Positions 1-10,648 of a stretch of DNA of 64,000 bases are shown piece by piece. This DNA comes from Lineus longissimus. Taxonomy: Eukaryota > Nemertea > Pilidiophora > Heteronemertea > Lineidae. A program made the position numbers and the translations under genes. The notes under the pieces were generated by a model. The model did no database searches. It was not told where the DNA came from and saw only the letters and a list, made by a program, of their open reading frames with translations. Each line of letters opens with the position of its first letter. Within the stretch, counting starts at the first letter, position 1. The stretch lies in NCBI RefSeq assembly GCF_910592395.1, contig NC_088323.1, forward strand, positions 6,760,001 through 6,824,000, in the 5' to 3' direction.

Positions 1-1700
1 AATTTTTTGTCAGCCAAGATTGATACATAAACTGATGAGTGTTCAAGTGAAATTTTGATATCGTCACTAGTTTCATGATAATTCTCAAAATATCGTGAAA
101 TGCTATTTTCACCCTATCATCAAAAGTATCAAAAATTAACTATTTTTTTCTGGTGTAATGGATCAGCAAAGTAGGACCAAACCCAGAATCAAGATTTCTG
201 GGCAAAAATATCATTAACCCTCTGATTACCGAGAAGTAAAAATGTTGAGAAATAACCCAAATATCACAAATATCAAATGTTATTTGCTTAAAAAGTCTTA
301 GATAATTTGAATGAAAATGTCTAGAGTCACCTAGAAAATCAAAAAATATAAAGAATTTTCTGACATTGGATGAATATCATTAGTTTTTCATTAAAATCTT
401 ATTATGTAATAACTGATATCAAATCATCATCAAAATTAAACAAAAACACCATAGTTGCATTTCTTATGGTGCAAACATTATGCAAACCAAAATTCAGCTC
501 AAAATTCCTATTCCTTCACTGTTTCCCAGACTTTGGCCAAAAAACATCAAAAATCTTGCTCTGAAGTGAAAAAGTGGCCTTGGATCCAGGTCTAGCAGGT
601 TGTTAATGTACACACATGCATAAGGCTTAAGGTCACCTAAAGCTTGGGATCCAGGTATTTTTGAAGTGGTCAGCATCCGCTGACGGTAGATGATATTGAG
701 CTGAAATTTTTTGTCAGCCAAGATTGATACATAAACTGATGAGTGTTCAAGTGAAATTTTGATATCGTCACTAGTTTCATGATAATTCTCAAAATATCGC
801 AAAAATGCTATTTTTAACCTATCATCAAAAGTATCAAAAATTAACTATTTTTTTCTGGTATAATGGATCAGCAAAGTAAGACCAAACCCAGAATCAATAT
901 TTCTGGGCAAAAATATCGTTAACCCTCTGATTACCGAGAAGTAAAAATGTTGAGAAATAACCCAAATATCACAAATATCAAATGTTATTTGCTTAAAAAG
1001 TCTTAGATAATTTGAATGAGAATGTCTAGAGTCACTTAGAAAATCAAAAAATATAAAGAACTTTCTGATATTGGATGAATATCATTAGTTTTTCACTAAA
1101 AATGTTATTATGTAATAATTGATATCGAATTGCCTTCAAAATCTGATGAAAACACCATAGTTGCATTTCTTATGGTGCAAACATTATGCAAACCAAAATT
1201 CAGCTCCAAATTCCTATTCCTTCACTGTTTTCCCGACTTTGGCCAAAAAACATCAAAAATCTTGCTCTGAAGTGAAAAAGTGGCCTTGGATCCAGGTTTA
1301 GCAGATTGTTAATGTACACACATGCATAAGGCTTAAGGTCACCTAAAGCTTGGGATCCAGGTATTTTTGAAGTGGTCAGCATCCGCTAACGGTAGATGAT
1401 ATCGAGCTGAAAATTTATATCAGTCACGATTGATACATAAACTGATGAGTGTTCAAGTGAAATTTTGATATCGTCACTAATTTCATGATAATTCTCAAAA
1501 TATTGCGAAACGCTATTTTCACCCTATCATCAAAAGTATCCAAAATTTTATGAATTTTTTTGGCTTTTTGGACTAGTACAGTTGAAACTGACCCGAAATC
1601 AAGATTTCTTGGCTGAGATATCATTAACCCTCTGAGAACTGAGTAGTTCAAGTGTCTAGAAATAACACAAATATCAAGTGTACATGGGATCCAGGTATTT
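1..1700. repeat. Tandem satellite, ~705-bp unit, 2.4 copies
   Basis: The same sequence restarts at about positions 1, 705 and 1411 (anchor: TGATACATAAACTGATGAG at 21, 725 and 1431), a period of 704-706 bases. Copies 1 and 2 are nearly identical over their full length. Copy 3 diverges after about 1560. The array probably continues left of the window. Short ORFs inside it repeat with the unit and match nothing I recognise, so I treat them as non-coding. Confidence 0.9.
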
Positions 1701-2921
1701 TTAAAGTGGTCAGCATTCGCTAATGAAAGATGTTTTCGAGCCCAAAAATTAACTGGGCCTAGTTTGATACATAAAATGATGTTTGTTAAAGCGAAATTCT
1801 GATATCTTTACAAGTTTTGTAATAAATTCAAAATATCGCATAACACGATAATCTTACCCTTATAAGCATGAAAATTATCAAAATTTTATGCATTGCAGAA
1901 AATTTCATGGGTTTATATACATGTACCATACTACACATAACACAAGGTTAAGATAGAAATCTCCCCATTAACCCTCTTATTTCTGATGAGTTAGACATTG
2001 GGGGAGGAGGGGGGGGGGTTAAAAGGCTGGAGGGTCAAATTGGTCATCTCCAGGTAACTGATATGCACGATCAGGGAATCCGATCGAGCCCAGCAATATA
2101 CTGTCAACTTTGAGATAGGAGAGACACCTATTGGCGACTTTAAGTAACTTAATCAGACCTACCTGGTTACTGTCGAAAGACTCTCTTTTCAATCCAAGCT
2201 GCGGCCTATTTATTGCTCGATATGGTTATCAATACACCACACAGCTCTGACGCAATGTTTTTTGACGTGTTTTATCCAGCTAATCGACTCCTACAGCAAC
2301 CTGAAATTTCAACTTGTCCAGCTGGTTATTGATGCTGAGGATTTGCCTCGTCCAGCTGGTTATTTTTGCAATGCTATTGCACACATCCAGTTGGTTTTTG
2401 GCATCTTTGGAGTAGTTATCAATATCGAATGATAGTTTTCCTCCTCTTGCAATTTTCTAGTAGGTTGGTATATAGAGTTGTCATGTGACGTGGGCGAAGA
2501 AAGCAAGCACAAATAACCATGAGAGCATTTGATCCAGTTAAGTCAGGCAATCAGTTTCATCAAGTGTGACGACAAATCTGCTTGAAGTGAGTTAACCCAT
2601 CGTCAATAACCCAAGCCATTCAATTCAATTAACCCTTTAACTGCTGACTATTCTAATTTTCATAACCTGTTTAACTCAAAAGACTGTAGCATTGGATCGT
2701 CGAAATCGCCATAGAAATGTTCTGCTACCTGTACGCCATCTATCAGTAGGTGGGAAAACTGCGTAGCAGACGATCTTTTCAATGAAATTCAGTGGTGAAT
2801 AACGCATAGGCGCTCATCGCTGTTCGGCGCTGGTGGCAGCTAAAGGGGTAAGAGCAAAGCACAAAAGCTAATACTGTGGGGTAGAAGTACCAAAAGGGTT
2901 AGCGACTTGCTGGTTATCTCT
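1701..2921. other. No gene seen; decayed satellite edge and unique sequence
   Basis: From about 1735 to 1990 there is a weakly similar fourth satellite copy (TTTGATACATAAAATGATG instead of TTGATACATAAACTGATG). A G-rich run follows near 2001-2019. From there to 2921 I see no ORF, RNA gene or repeat that I can name. Confidence 0.6.
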
Positions 2922-3722
2922 AAAAGTGACAATAGTGGATCTGTCACTTCAACGAAACAAAGTCAAAAGTGACAAAAGTGGATCTGTCACTTCAACAGAG
3001 TCAAAAGTGACAATAGTGGATCTGTCACTTTGACAAAACAAAGTCAAAAGTGACAATAGTGGATCTGTCACTCCAACAGAGTCAAAAGTGACAATAGTGG
3101 ATCTGTCACTCCAACATAACAAAGTAAAAAGTGACAATAGTGGATCTGTCACTCCAACAGAGTCAAAAGTGACAATAGTGGATCTGTCACTCCAACATAA
3201 CAAAGTAAAAAGTGACAATAGTGGATCTGTCACTCCAACAGAGTCAAAAGTGACAATAGTGGATCTGTCACTCCAACATAACAAAGTAAAAAGTGACAAT
3301 AGTGGATCTGTCACTCCAACAGAGTCAATAGTGACAATAGTGGATCTGTCACTCCAACAGAGTCAAAAGTGACAATAGTGGATCTGTCACTTCAACAGAG
3401 TCAAAAGTGACAATAGTGGATCTGTCACTTCAACAAAGTCAAAAGTGACAATAGTGGATCTGTCACTTTGACAAAACAAAGTCAAAAGTGACAATAGTGG
3501 ATCTGTCACTTCAACGAAACAAAGTCAAAAGTGACAATAGTGGATCTGTCACTTTGACAAAACAAAGTCAAAAGTGACAATAGTGGATCTGTCACTTCAA
3601 CAGAGTCAAAAGTGACAATAGTGGATCTGTCACTTTGACAAAACAAAGTCAAAAGTGACAATAGTGGATCTGTCACTCCAACAGAGTCAAAAGTGACAAT
3701 AGTGGATCTGTCACTCCAACAA
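2922..3722. repeat. Minisatellite of alternating 38- and 43-bp units with a built-in hairpin
   Basis: About 20 units share the core GTGACAATAGTGGATCTGTCAC, joined by spacers such as TCCAACAGAGTCAAAA or TCCAACATAACAAAGTAAAAA. In the middle the two types alternate strictly, giving an 81-bp higher-order period that keeps reading frames open on both strands. The core begins GTGACA and ends TGTCAC, so each unit can fold on itself. Spacers vary by small indels, as expected of replication slippage. I do not regard the frames as genes. Confidence 0.95.
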
Positions 3723-3760
3723 ATCACTGATGAAATCAATAAAAGGCAACGGCAACGTTT

Positions 3761-3790
3761 GCAAGCTAAATGACATGAAATTTATTCGTA
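3761..3790 (-). terminator. Putative poly(A) signal of the first 14-3-3 gene
   Basis: On the minus strand, AATAAA (TTTATT on plus at 3781-3786) is followed by TTCATGTCATTTAGCTTGC. Nearly the same block recurs at 10621-10648 and, more diverged, at 17027-17051, each time downstream of a 14-3-3 gene. A second shared block (plus-strand AACTACGACCAAG, 3815-3827) lies about 30 bases upstream in the transcript sense. Recurrence behind paralogues suggests a duplicated 3' end. A dispersed repeat is the alternative. Confidence 0.55.
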
Positions 3791-4418
3791 TTCAGTATAG
3801 ACTCATCTTACATGAACTACGACCAAGATATAAGTTTACATAGAGCTGGATAAAGTTTACATAGAGCTGGATTATTAAGTAGGAGGAAAGCTATGGACTA
3901 AGATTGCTGGTGAAACCGTTCACAGTATTTCGAACAAGACGACCTGAGGATTCACCCAAAACTCAATATAGAGGTCTTGTAATAGTTTGGTTTACCATTT
4001 TTAAAACTACCGACATACATTTTCTGCTCTGTCGTCATTACATTTGATGTTCGTTAAAGTGACCCGCATCTCAACTGGCAGGTTATGGCACTATATGATA
4101 AGTTTTGCTGGCAATTAAAATTCTAGTGAAGCCTTAGGAGCATCACTTCAAATAGATGACAAAACTTTGCTATGTGACATCATTTTGACCGATCAAGTGT
4201 CATTTCTTATTTTCAATATGTTTAGGAATGTTATTTTGAATAAAGCGTCATCAATTTCACTTCATCTTGAAACAAATTCTTAAAAATCGCTTTCTTGGTG
4301 CCTCAGAATCGACTGGACAAAATACTGTAAACAAATCGATGAAACATTGTGAAAATTGACACAAAAATTACATTCTCGCTAACAAAACTCAGAATCAGGG
4401 TTCAAGCTGGAGTCGACA

Positions 4419-4676
4419 TTGAAGGGACAACTTGGGTATGAGATATGTTGGTTTTTCATTTAAAAAAGCTTCCAGCGGGACCGTGATTTCTCCTAACAGG
4501 AGAAAAAATCATTAAAATGCATTTAAAAGTTCACTAGAACGAGATAAAACCTTACGCCTGAATGAAATTCACAAAACCTATTCATTAGTATGATACCACA
4601 AGTGGCTGCACCTGGTGACCAGCTGGAGAACTATCCTCCTGGCAAGGTAAATCTCAGGCCAAAGATGTCCCTTTAA
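4419..4676. mobile_element. TTAA-flanked MITE, copy 1
   Basis: The left end reads TTGAAGGGACAACT and the right end AGATGTCCCTTTAA, inverted terminal repeats that end on TTAA or TTGA. The interior (GTATGAGATATGTTGG, then a CTTCCAGC...GATTTCTCC segment, and CTATCCTCCTGGCAAG near the other end) matches the reverse complement of 51101-51416, so the two are one family. It is too short to code for a transposase. TTAA targets suggest piggyBac-type mobilisation, but that is inference. Confidence 0.75.
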
Positions 4677-4946
4677 TCCAGCTTTCCGAACCACAAAAAA
4701 AAGGTTGCATCCTAACACTGAACAATGAAAAAGGCTCTTAATCTAAAATCAGCCGATTCTACAGACTCAAGGATCCAAATTATTGGCCAACATATTTGAT
4801 ACATTTCAAAACAATACTTCTAACATTTTCCAAGAGGCCATTTAGACCAACATCCATTAACACACTTCTGTTCTCTGACATGTACGAGGTTAGTCGATGA
4901 ATGACGGGTGTTTTGTTCTCGGAGCTCAAAAGTGGTTTTGCCTGCT

Positions 4947-5669
4947 ACATGGTACAAAATCTACCGTTATTTCTATTTTTTTAATGTGACCTTGTTGAAG
5001 TAAAGTAGATGCACCGGTGACAGAATGAATGTGACATTTTGAATTTAAACATCTCGACCACCGAGGTTTCTGCATCGTATCAAGACAGATATACCCCAGC
5101 TACGTATAAATCTTCTTGAGGTGTCATTTCGAAAACGTGTTTGGCCCCTTGGCAGCATTTTGTCAATGAATGGCACTTTCACAATCTACATGGTACAAAA
5201 TCTACCGTTTTTTCTATTTTTTTAATGTGACCTTGTTGAAGTAAAGTAGACGCACCGGTGACAGAATGAATGTGACATTTTGAATTTAAACATCTCGACC
5301 ACTGAGGTTTCTGCATCGTATCAAGACAGATATACCCCAGCTACGTATAAATCTTCTTGAGGTGTCATTTCGAAAACGTGTTTGGCCCCTTGGCAGCATT
5401 TTGTCAATGAATGGCACTTTCACAATCTACATGGTACAAAATCTACCGTTTTTTCTATTTTTTTAATGTGACCTTGTTGAAGTAAAGTAGACGCACCGGT
5501 GACAGAATGAATGTGACATTTTGAATTTAAACATCTCGACCACTGAGGTTTCTGCATCGTATCAAGACAGATATACCCCAGTTACGTATAAATCTTCTTG
5601 AGGTGTCATTTCGAAAACGTGTTTGTCCCCTTGGCAGCATTTTGTCAATGAATGGCACTTTCACAATCT
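4947..5669. repeat. Three head-to-tail copies of a 241-bp unit
   Basis: Units begin at 4947, 5188 and 5429 with ACATGGTACAAAATCTACCG and end with GAATGGCACTTTCACAATCT. They differ by only a few substitutions (for example TTATTTC versus TTTTTTC, and GGCCCC versus GTCCCC), so the triplication is recent. No coding potential is seen. It lies in the putative 3' UTR of the first 14-3-3 gene. Confidence 0.95.
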
Positions 5670-5769
5670 AACTTTCAACTAGTATCTTTTATAACGAACA
5701 GAAAGACCAAGAATGACAACAACACGTGTCACATCAACTGACACAGACGTAGGAAGAGATTACAGTGTC

Positions 5770-6210
5770 TTAACACCTTCACGGCCGAACCACGTGGATC
5801 CACGTGGCCCCAAACCCCTTCATTGAGCTGGTTATCAGAGTCTCATGGACTTTCGAAGGAACTACACCATAGCCATCTTCAGGGTGAGGCAGGAACAGAA
5901 AAGACAAACCGTTTTAATCACTAATGGAGTCGGAAAAGATTCATCATGATATTTAAAAATATCACGATAACGCTTTTCTGCCTTCGGGAATTTCTTCTGA
6001 GGGGACAGGGTGTTGAAAAGGGGGTCATTTTTCATTCAACCATAAAATAAAATATGGTAAAGGAGTGTAGCTAACATAGCTCTATTGATTGAAGAAGACC
6101 TTGTCTTGGAGAAGTTACTGCTAAAAGATCCTATGGCATGCAGCAATCTCTTATCCTTCTCTTTTCTAGGGGTCTGTTGGGGGGTGAAACACCGGCCGTG
6201 AAGGTGTCAA
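5770..6210. mobile_element. MITE-like element with 18-bp terminal inverted repeats
   Basis: The left end TTAACACCTTCACGGCCG is mirrored by the right end CGGCCGTGAAGGTGTCAA with one mismatch, 441 bases apart. The ends resemble a TTAA target duplication with one later change. There is no ORF of useful length. I see no second copy in the window, so mobility is inferred from the ends only. Confidence 0.6.
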
Positions 6211-7234
6211 CTATCCACTCATAAAGTAGACCAAGCTAAAGCGCCCTCTATACGATGAGTGCGAAATATGTCATGTGAATTACAAAACGCGCTGCTCTAA
6301 TCAGCTTCACCACGATTAGCCAAATTACAAAGACGCTATGTCAGAATAAAAAAATCCATCTTGCATTAATTATAAACTTATGACATTCAGACAAGAAGGA
6401 CTATATACCATTTACGTGATAGGCCACCAATTTTCATGAAAATTTCTCCAAGTTAAAGTCGTGCGTTTCTTTCGTAAGGAGTCATTCGAGATGAAAAATG
6501 TTGATTAAATGACCAGAAAGATGTACCTCACTGAATCATCCATCGGTGAAAAATAACTGAAATACTGCAACAGACGCAGAACCGGGAGAAAGATTTTGGT
6601 CAAAGCAGAAGACATTTTACAGAAAAGCGGTGGCCTATTATCAGTTACAATGCTATAATATACATGGAGATACATCATGTTTTTGATGATACAATACGCA
6701 TAACGGTGATGATCAGGTGAATCTGCGATCGTGAAGACCTCTGTTCTAAAGATGTGATAACTGAATGGTAAAATCCAATTCTTGAAGAGAATACAGTGAA
6801 TCTAGCCTAATACCAAACATATCGGAATAATAGATGATCAAGTGATTTTGATACAAACTCATTTGCACTTTAAGTCTGGGTTAACAGAGAGTTAATGTTA
6901 CTCACTTGTGACGTGTCACTTTAAGACAGACAGGTCACTTCCGAAGAGCGGGCTACATATGATTCATGGCGTTTCATGTCACCTCCATGTCATATTATTT
7001 TTACATAAAAATGAAGCCAGTATTCTCAATTGAGGTATTTTCTTCGACTTGGAAATGGCATCCGAACATTCCAACAACGGTCGTGCCTAAAAGGCAAAAT
7101 GACTCCAAATACTATCCATATTACTACATCTTTTTATAAGACATTTTGTGTGTGAGATTAAGTCAGAACGGGTTGTCATCAAATACACTACATCTGTACA
7201 TGTAAACATGCATGGGTTCGAGGTTGTTACGTAG

Positions 7235-7321
7235 ACAGGGTGAATCAAAAAAATCCAACTGGAATCCCTATTTAGATGCAGAGGCCTGGTAAAGCCTGCG
7301 AGTTTTTATGAAACACCCTGC
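7235..7321. mobile_element. Very short mariner-type MITE or solo inverted repeat
   Basis: ACAGGGTGAATCAAAAAAAT at the left is mirrored by TTTTTATGAAACACCCTGC at the right, leaving a small interior. CAGGGTGWWTCAWAAAAA ends are typical of mariner-like elements in animals. No transposase remains. Confidence 0.5.
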
Positions 7322-8375
7322 ATAGCCCAGAGTAGATACAATTCATTAATGAGTAACTGTCACAACTGTTACAATATAAAGCTTGGTTTTTAATTTAAGT
7401 TTTTTATGCATCATTTATTTTGAAGTTATGTAGTAAAAAAATCATATTGTAGATTTCAGAAAATTCCTCAACATTAATTTGTTGCTCAGGGTGCAACTGT
7501 CTGTGCACTGTGACCCTATCAAGCCAGACAATAAACATCTTGATGAGGTTCGAATAGAGTGGTTTAATTAGCCAGACATAATACCAATGTATTATCGATT
7601 TTGGATAATCGGAAAAAGTATCTTAAACATTGATCAGTTACGGTTATACTGACAATTTCGTTATCAAAATCTGTCAATTTTTAACGAAACATTAAAAATC
7701 AAAGCTTACATGTTTTTTTAAGATAGAAACAAGGTGACTCTGCTTGTTCTTTTTAAAATCAAAATGGGGACTGACGATCGAGGACAAAGAAAGCTGGAGG
7801 TGTTACGACGTCAATTGAATGGTGATTTTGTATCTTACGAGTCAACCTTTACCCCCCCCCCCCCCGACTTTCTAAAGTGGACTGTTCTAGCGCACTAACC
7901 GAAAGAACTCACACAGGGAAAGGGAGATATCTACGAGTCGACACAAGACCAGGGTCAAAGATGAGAGTTTAGTGAGAGGGAAATCAGGTTTGTGAAAAGC
8001 TTGTCCCGCATGGTGAAGCGGGTTTAAAATATCCTAGACCCTAGTTTTAAATCAATTGTTAAAGACACAACAAAGGTCTTGACGACACTTGGTTCTGCTA
8101 GATACACACTGCCGAATGTAGCGAAAGTAGCTTGACTATTGTGCTATGAATTTGCAAGCCATACACTCACTACTGTCAGTCCGATACCACCCACTTAAAC
8201 CGGTCGAGGAGGGGTGGAGGAGGGGTGTTGCAAACTCAGAGCCTCGTGTGTCAAGATGCTCAACAGCTGTTAATTCGATACACAATCACCATTCAGTTGA
8301 CTCGCAACATTCGATGACAATCCCAGAAATGATGTCGTGATTCAAGACATACAGCGCTACCTATTGACGACGATT

Positions 8376-9110
8376 TTAATTCTCTTCCTGCTGGTCTTCG
8401 TCTTGCGTCTCGGACGTCCACAGGGTCAGGTTGTCGCGCAATAACTGCATGATGAGCGTGCTATCTTTGTAAGAGTCCTCACTCAGGGTATCTAACTCAG
8501 CGATCGCGTCGTCAAACGCCTTCTTTGCCATCGCGCACGCTTTATCCGGCGCATTTTCAATTTCGTAATGGAAAACGGAAAAGTTCAACGCGAGACCTAA
8601 CCGGATTGGATGGGTCGGAGCCATACCGCCACTATCAGAGGTGCTGGTGGCGGCTTTGAACGCCTCCTCGTAAGCGATCCGCGACTTCTCCACGACGCCC
8701 GCGCGACAATCGCCCGTCGCCACCTCGGCCAAGTATCGCTGGTAGTCGCCCTTCATTTTCAAATAAAACACCTTGCTCTCGGACTTCTTGGAGGCGGTCG
8801 CGTTGGGTATGAGGTGCTTGTCGAGAAGTGTGATCACCTCGTTGCACAACTCTTCCAACTCCTTCTCGATCACCGCCTTGTACTCTTTGACGCCCTCTGA
8901 GGACGCGTCACGACTCGACATCACCCTCCACGCCGATCGTCGTGCACCAACCACGTTCTTGTAAGCGACGGACAACAGGTTGCGCTCCTCTTGTGACAGT
9001 TCCTCGGTGCCCATCATGGTGACCTCCTTCATCGCCTCAACCATGTCGTCATAGCGTTCGGACTGCTCGGCCAACTTGGCACGATATACGAGGCAATCTT
9101 TGTCAGCCAT
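8376..9110 (-). CDS. 14-3-3 protein, zeta-like, single coding exon (array copy 1)
   Basis: This is a phosphoserine/phosphothreonine-binding adaptor of 244 residues, normal for the family, acting as a dimer in the cytosol on many kinase targets. The family signatures are intact: [17 protein letters not shown] near residues 43-59, and [18 protein letters not shown] near the C terminus followed by an acidic tail ([11 protein letters not shown]). Pocket residues equivalent to zeta K49, R56, R127 and Y128 are K51, R58, R125 and Y126. NVVGARRS rather than NVIGARRA places it outside the epsilon group. After SAWRVMSS the usual IEQK segment is replaced by a shorter RDASSEG. The start is the first ATG after a splice acceptor 7 bases upstream. 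The coding exon is unusually GC- and CpG-rich for the window. Confidence 0.96.
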   Translation of the reverse strand: MADKDCLVYRAKLAEQSERYDDMVEAMKEVTMMGTEELSQEERNLLSVAYKNVVGARRSAWRVMSSRDASSEGVKEYKAVIEKELEELCNEVITLLDKHLIPNATASKKSESKVFYLKMKGDYQRYLAEVATGDCRAGVVEKSRIAYEEAFKAATSTSDSGGMAPTHPIRLGLALNFSVFHYEIENAPDKACAMAKKAFDDAIAELDTLSEDSYKDSTLIMQLLRDNLTLWTSETQDEDQQEEN

Positions 9111-9135
9111 CTTCTATCTGAAACGACAAATTCTG
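9111..9135 (-). other. 3' splice site of a 5'-UTR intron, 14-3-3 copy 1
   Basis: In the minus sense the sequence is a pyrimidine-rich tract, then GTCGTTTCAG, then ATAGAAG and the ATG. The exon therefore starts at 9117, 7 bases before the start codon. The other three paralogues have the same layout. The matching leader exon cannot be identified by eye. Confidence 0.75.
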
Positions 9136-9246
9136 AGAAGTAAGAAACCGAGAAAAACTTGGCAGTTAAGATTCATATATCGTGAAGAGTTCAATAAATC
9201 CATTTCAGGTCTTTTCAAGTAACTGCACTTATCAGCCGTAACCTTA

Positions 9247-9470
9247 AGGGTTGACCATAGGTACCGCCATTTTGGCTAGACTTCCAAATCCTAAAGCAAT
9301 TAGAACACTTTCCAACTGAATTGAATGCTCATTTCAAGTGTGGGAGGGTGTTCTCTGGAAAACAAAGAACAGACTCCAGCCCTTGAAATGAGCATTCACT
9401 ACGTGTTGAAGGACTTGCTTTATGATTCCAAGTTCCAGCCAAAATGGCATTACCCATGGTCAACCCTCAA
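9247..9470. repeat. Imperfect 220-bp fold-back (inverted repeat)
   Basis: AGGGTTGACCATAGGTACC...CCATTTTGGCTAGACTTCC at 9247-9290 is mirrored by GATTCCAAGTTCCAGCCAAAATGG...CCATGGTCAACCCT at 9423-9468. An inner pair, GAATGCTCATTTCAAG (9323-9338) and CTTGAAATGAGCATTC (9383-9398), is perfect. The whole could form a long stem in RNA or DNA. It may be a fold-back transposon. Confidence 0.8.
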
Positions 9471-10171
9471 TGGGTTTTTTTCATCATTTTCAATGGCACT
9501 GTGTCAGTGTTGCTTTGAAACGGTTGGTATTCACATCAGGGGTGCTGTGTCAACTTCACTTTATCAAAATTATCTGTGTTTTTCAAGTTGGCTTTTGCAC
9601 CTGAACTCTTCATCTTCTCAACTTTTTCTTTGTTGCATAGGCTTTCAGACCCTGTCACAGTCTGTGTGGTTTCGAAATTAAATGATGACAGTTCAATACC
9701 AGTCTCATGTATCCTGGAGCGGTGGATGACCTGGTCAACTCAACACTATCATAGTGGTACATTACTTGTTACCTCAGGTAAGACGCTTTACTTCGATTGT
9801 CACACCGCTGTATGAGATGTGAAAGTAAGTCGATTCCTTGGGGCCGGGGGCTGTGTGACAGACAAGCAAAATACCCCATCCGGAAAAACAAGTAGCTCCA
9901 AGCTGGACAATGACTAAGCATTTGGCAAATACAGTACTAGCAACTCTATGGCCACCACTTAGCCAGTTTCAACTCAATGGTCTCAGTCTGGGAAAAGTAG
10001 GGCAATCTTTTGCCACCCCAGCTTGGGTAGCAAGGAGACTACCATACTCTCTTGTGTTGCGAGGAGAGCAGCCTGTTTTTATGGAGGTGCCGCTTGGAGA
10101 CCGCTCGGCAGAAAAGCATTTGCTAGTCTTTATTCATATCACCCAATTGCATCAACAACTAAAATGGAAGA

Positions 10172-10330
10172 CCCTGTGGTGTAGTGGCTGGGACTCTTAG
10201 ACTTGCGGTCAAGAGATCCTGGGTTCGATCCCCACTGTCGGCACGAGACTGAATTGTCTTACTTGCCTCTCTGCACCCAGGTGTATAAATGGATACCAGT
10301 CAGAAATGCTCAGCTTGTAGGGCTGGTTGA
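10172..10330 (+). mobile_element. tRNA-derived SINE, family A, copy 1
   Basis: The head resembles a tRNA: GTGTAGTGGCTGGGACTCTTA, then a clear pol III B box GGTTCGATCCC (10222-10232). The body contains CACCCAGGTGTATAAATGG and GAAATGCTC. The same order of segments occurs in reverse at the right edge of the window (63835-64000), which shows a dispersed family. It cannot encode protein. It lies in the upstream region of 14-3-3 copy 1. Confidence 0.8.
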
Positions 10331-10620
10331 GCAGCTCATCGGAGGTCTACTGAAAGGTTTTAGGACAGACCGGGGTTTGGGGCCATCCATTTAGTACGTA
10401 CGCACTGAAGGGGGAGGGGGGGTCTAGGAATCTCGGGGGAAATGCGTACACCTGTACATTTTGTCCAAAATGGAACCTAAATGTAGTGGCACGTGAAAAA
10501 TATCTCATCCCACCCTGGAGGAGAAACACTCCGTGAAGTATTATACCTCCAACTGCGGAGCGAATGATGAAACTGAAGAAGACAAACGGAACTTCTGACA
10601 AAGGAAAAGAAACTGTGCTT

Positions 10621-10648
10621 CAAGCTAAATGACATGAACTTTATTCTG
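10621..10648 (-). terminator. Putative poly(A) signal of the second 14-3-3 gene
   Basis: On the minus strand the block is AGAATAAAGTTCATGTCATT followed by TAGCTTG; AATAAA is TTTATT on plus at 10640-10645. It nearly matches the block at 3761-3787 behind copy 1. A further similar segment, plus-strand ACTGAACTACAATAAGG (10692-10708), lies about 45 bases upstream in transcript sense. Confidence 0.55.

Larger units (their letters stand above)
3791..8375 (-). other. Probable long 3' UTR / downstream region of the first 14-3-3 gene
   Basis: There is no coding sequence between the stop codon at 8376 and the poly(A)-like block at 3781. If that block is used, the 3' UTR is about 4.6 kb. It contains a TTAA element (4419-4676), a 241-bp triplication (4947-5669), a TIR element (5770-6210), a small mariner-type MITE (7235-7321) and a C-run near 7853-7866. 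Elsewhere (6211-7234 and 7322-8375) I see nothing I can name. Confidence 0.45.
9136..10620 (-). other. Leader intron/upstream region of 14-3-3 copy 1
   Basis: This 1.5-kb stretch lies between the acceptor of copy 1 and the poly(A)-like block of copy 2. It should contain the leader exon and promoter if copy 1 has its own. I can see only a fold-back repeat (9247-9470) and a tRNA-derived SINE (10172-10330). No CpG-rich or TATA-like promoter stands out. ORFs between 9325 and 10200 overlap the fold-back or lack any recognisable motif. Confidence 0.4.

Noticed and set aside
494-1382. ORFs of 60-102 residues on minus (sharing MLTTSKIPGSQALGDLKPYA)
   Set aside because: They are duplicated because the 705-bp satellite is duplicated. 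Copy 3 does not keep the frame, and no family is recognised.
2922-3722. CRISPR-like array of palindromic repeats
   Set aside because: The spacers are short, near-identical and alternate between two types, and the genome is animal. It is a minisatellite.
2949-3739. ORFs of 77-121 residues on both strands
   Set aside because: They are frames of the 38/43-bp minisatellite. The 81-bp higher-order unit keeps them open by arithmetic.
8610-9000. Antisense ORFs opposite 14-3-3 copies (also at 14936, 19939 and 24291)
   Set aside because: They are mirror frames of conserved GC-rich coding sequence with no independent signature.
9325-10200. Plus-strand ORFs near the 14-3-3 copy 1 leader
   Set aside because: They overlap the fold-back repeat and each other, and none has a recognisable domain.
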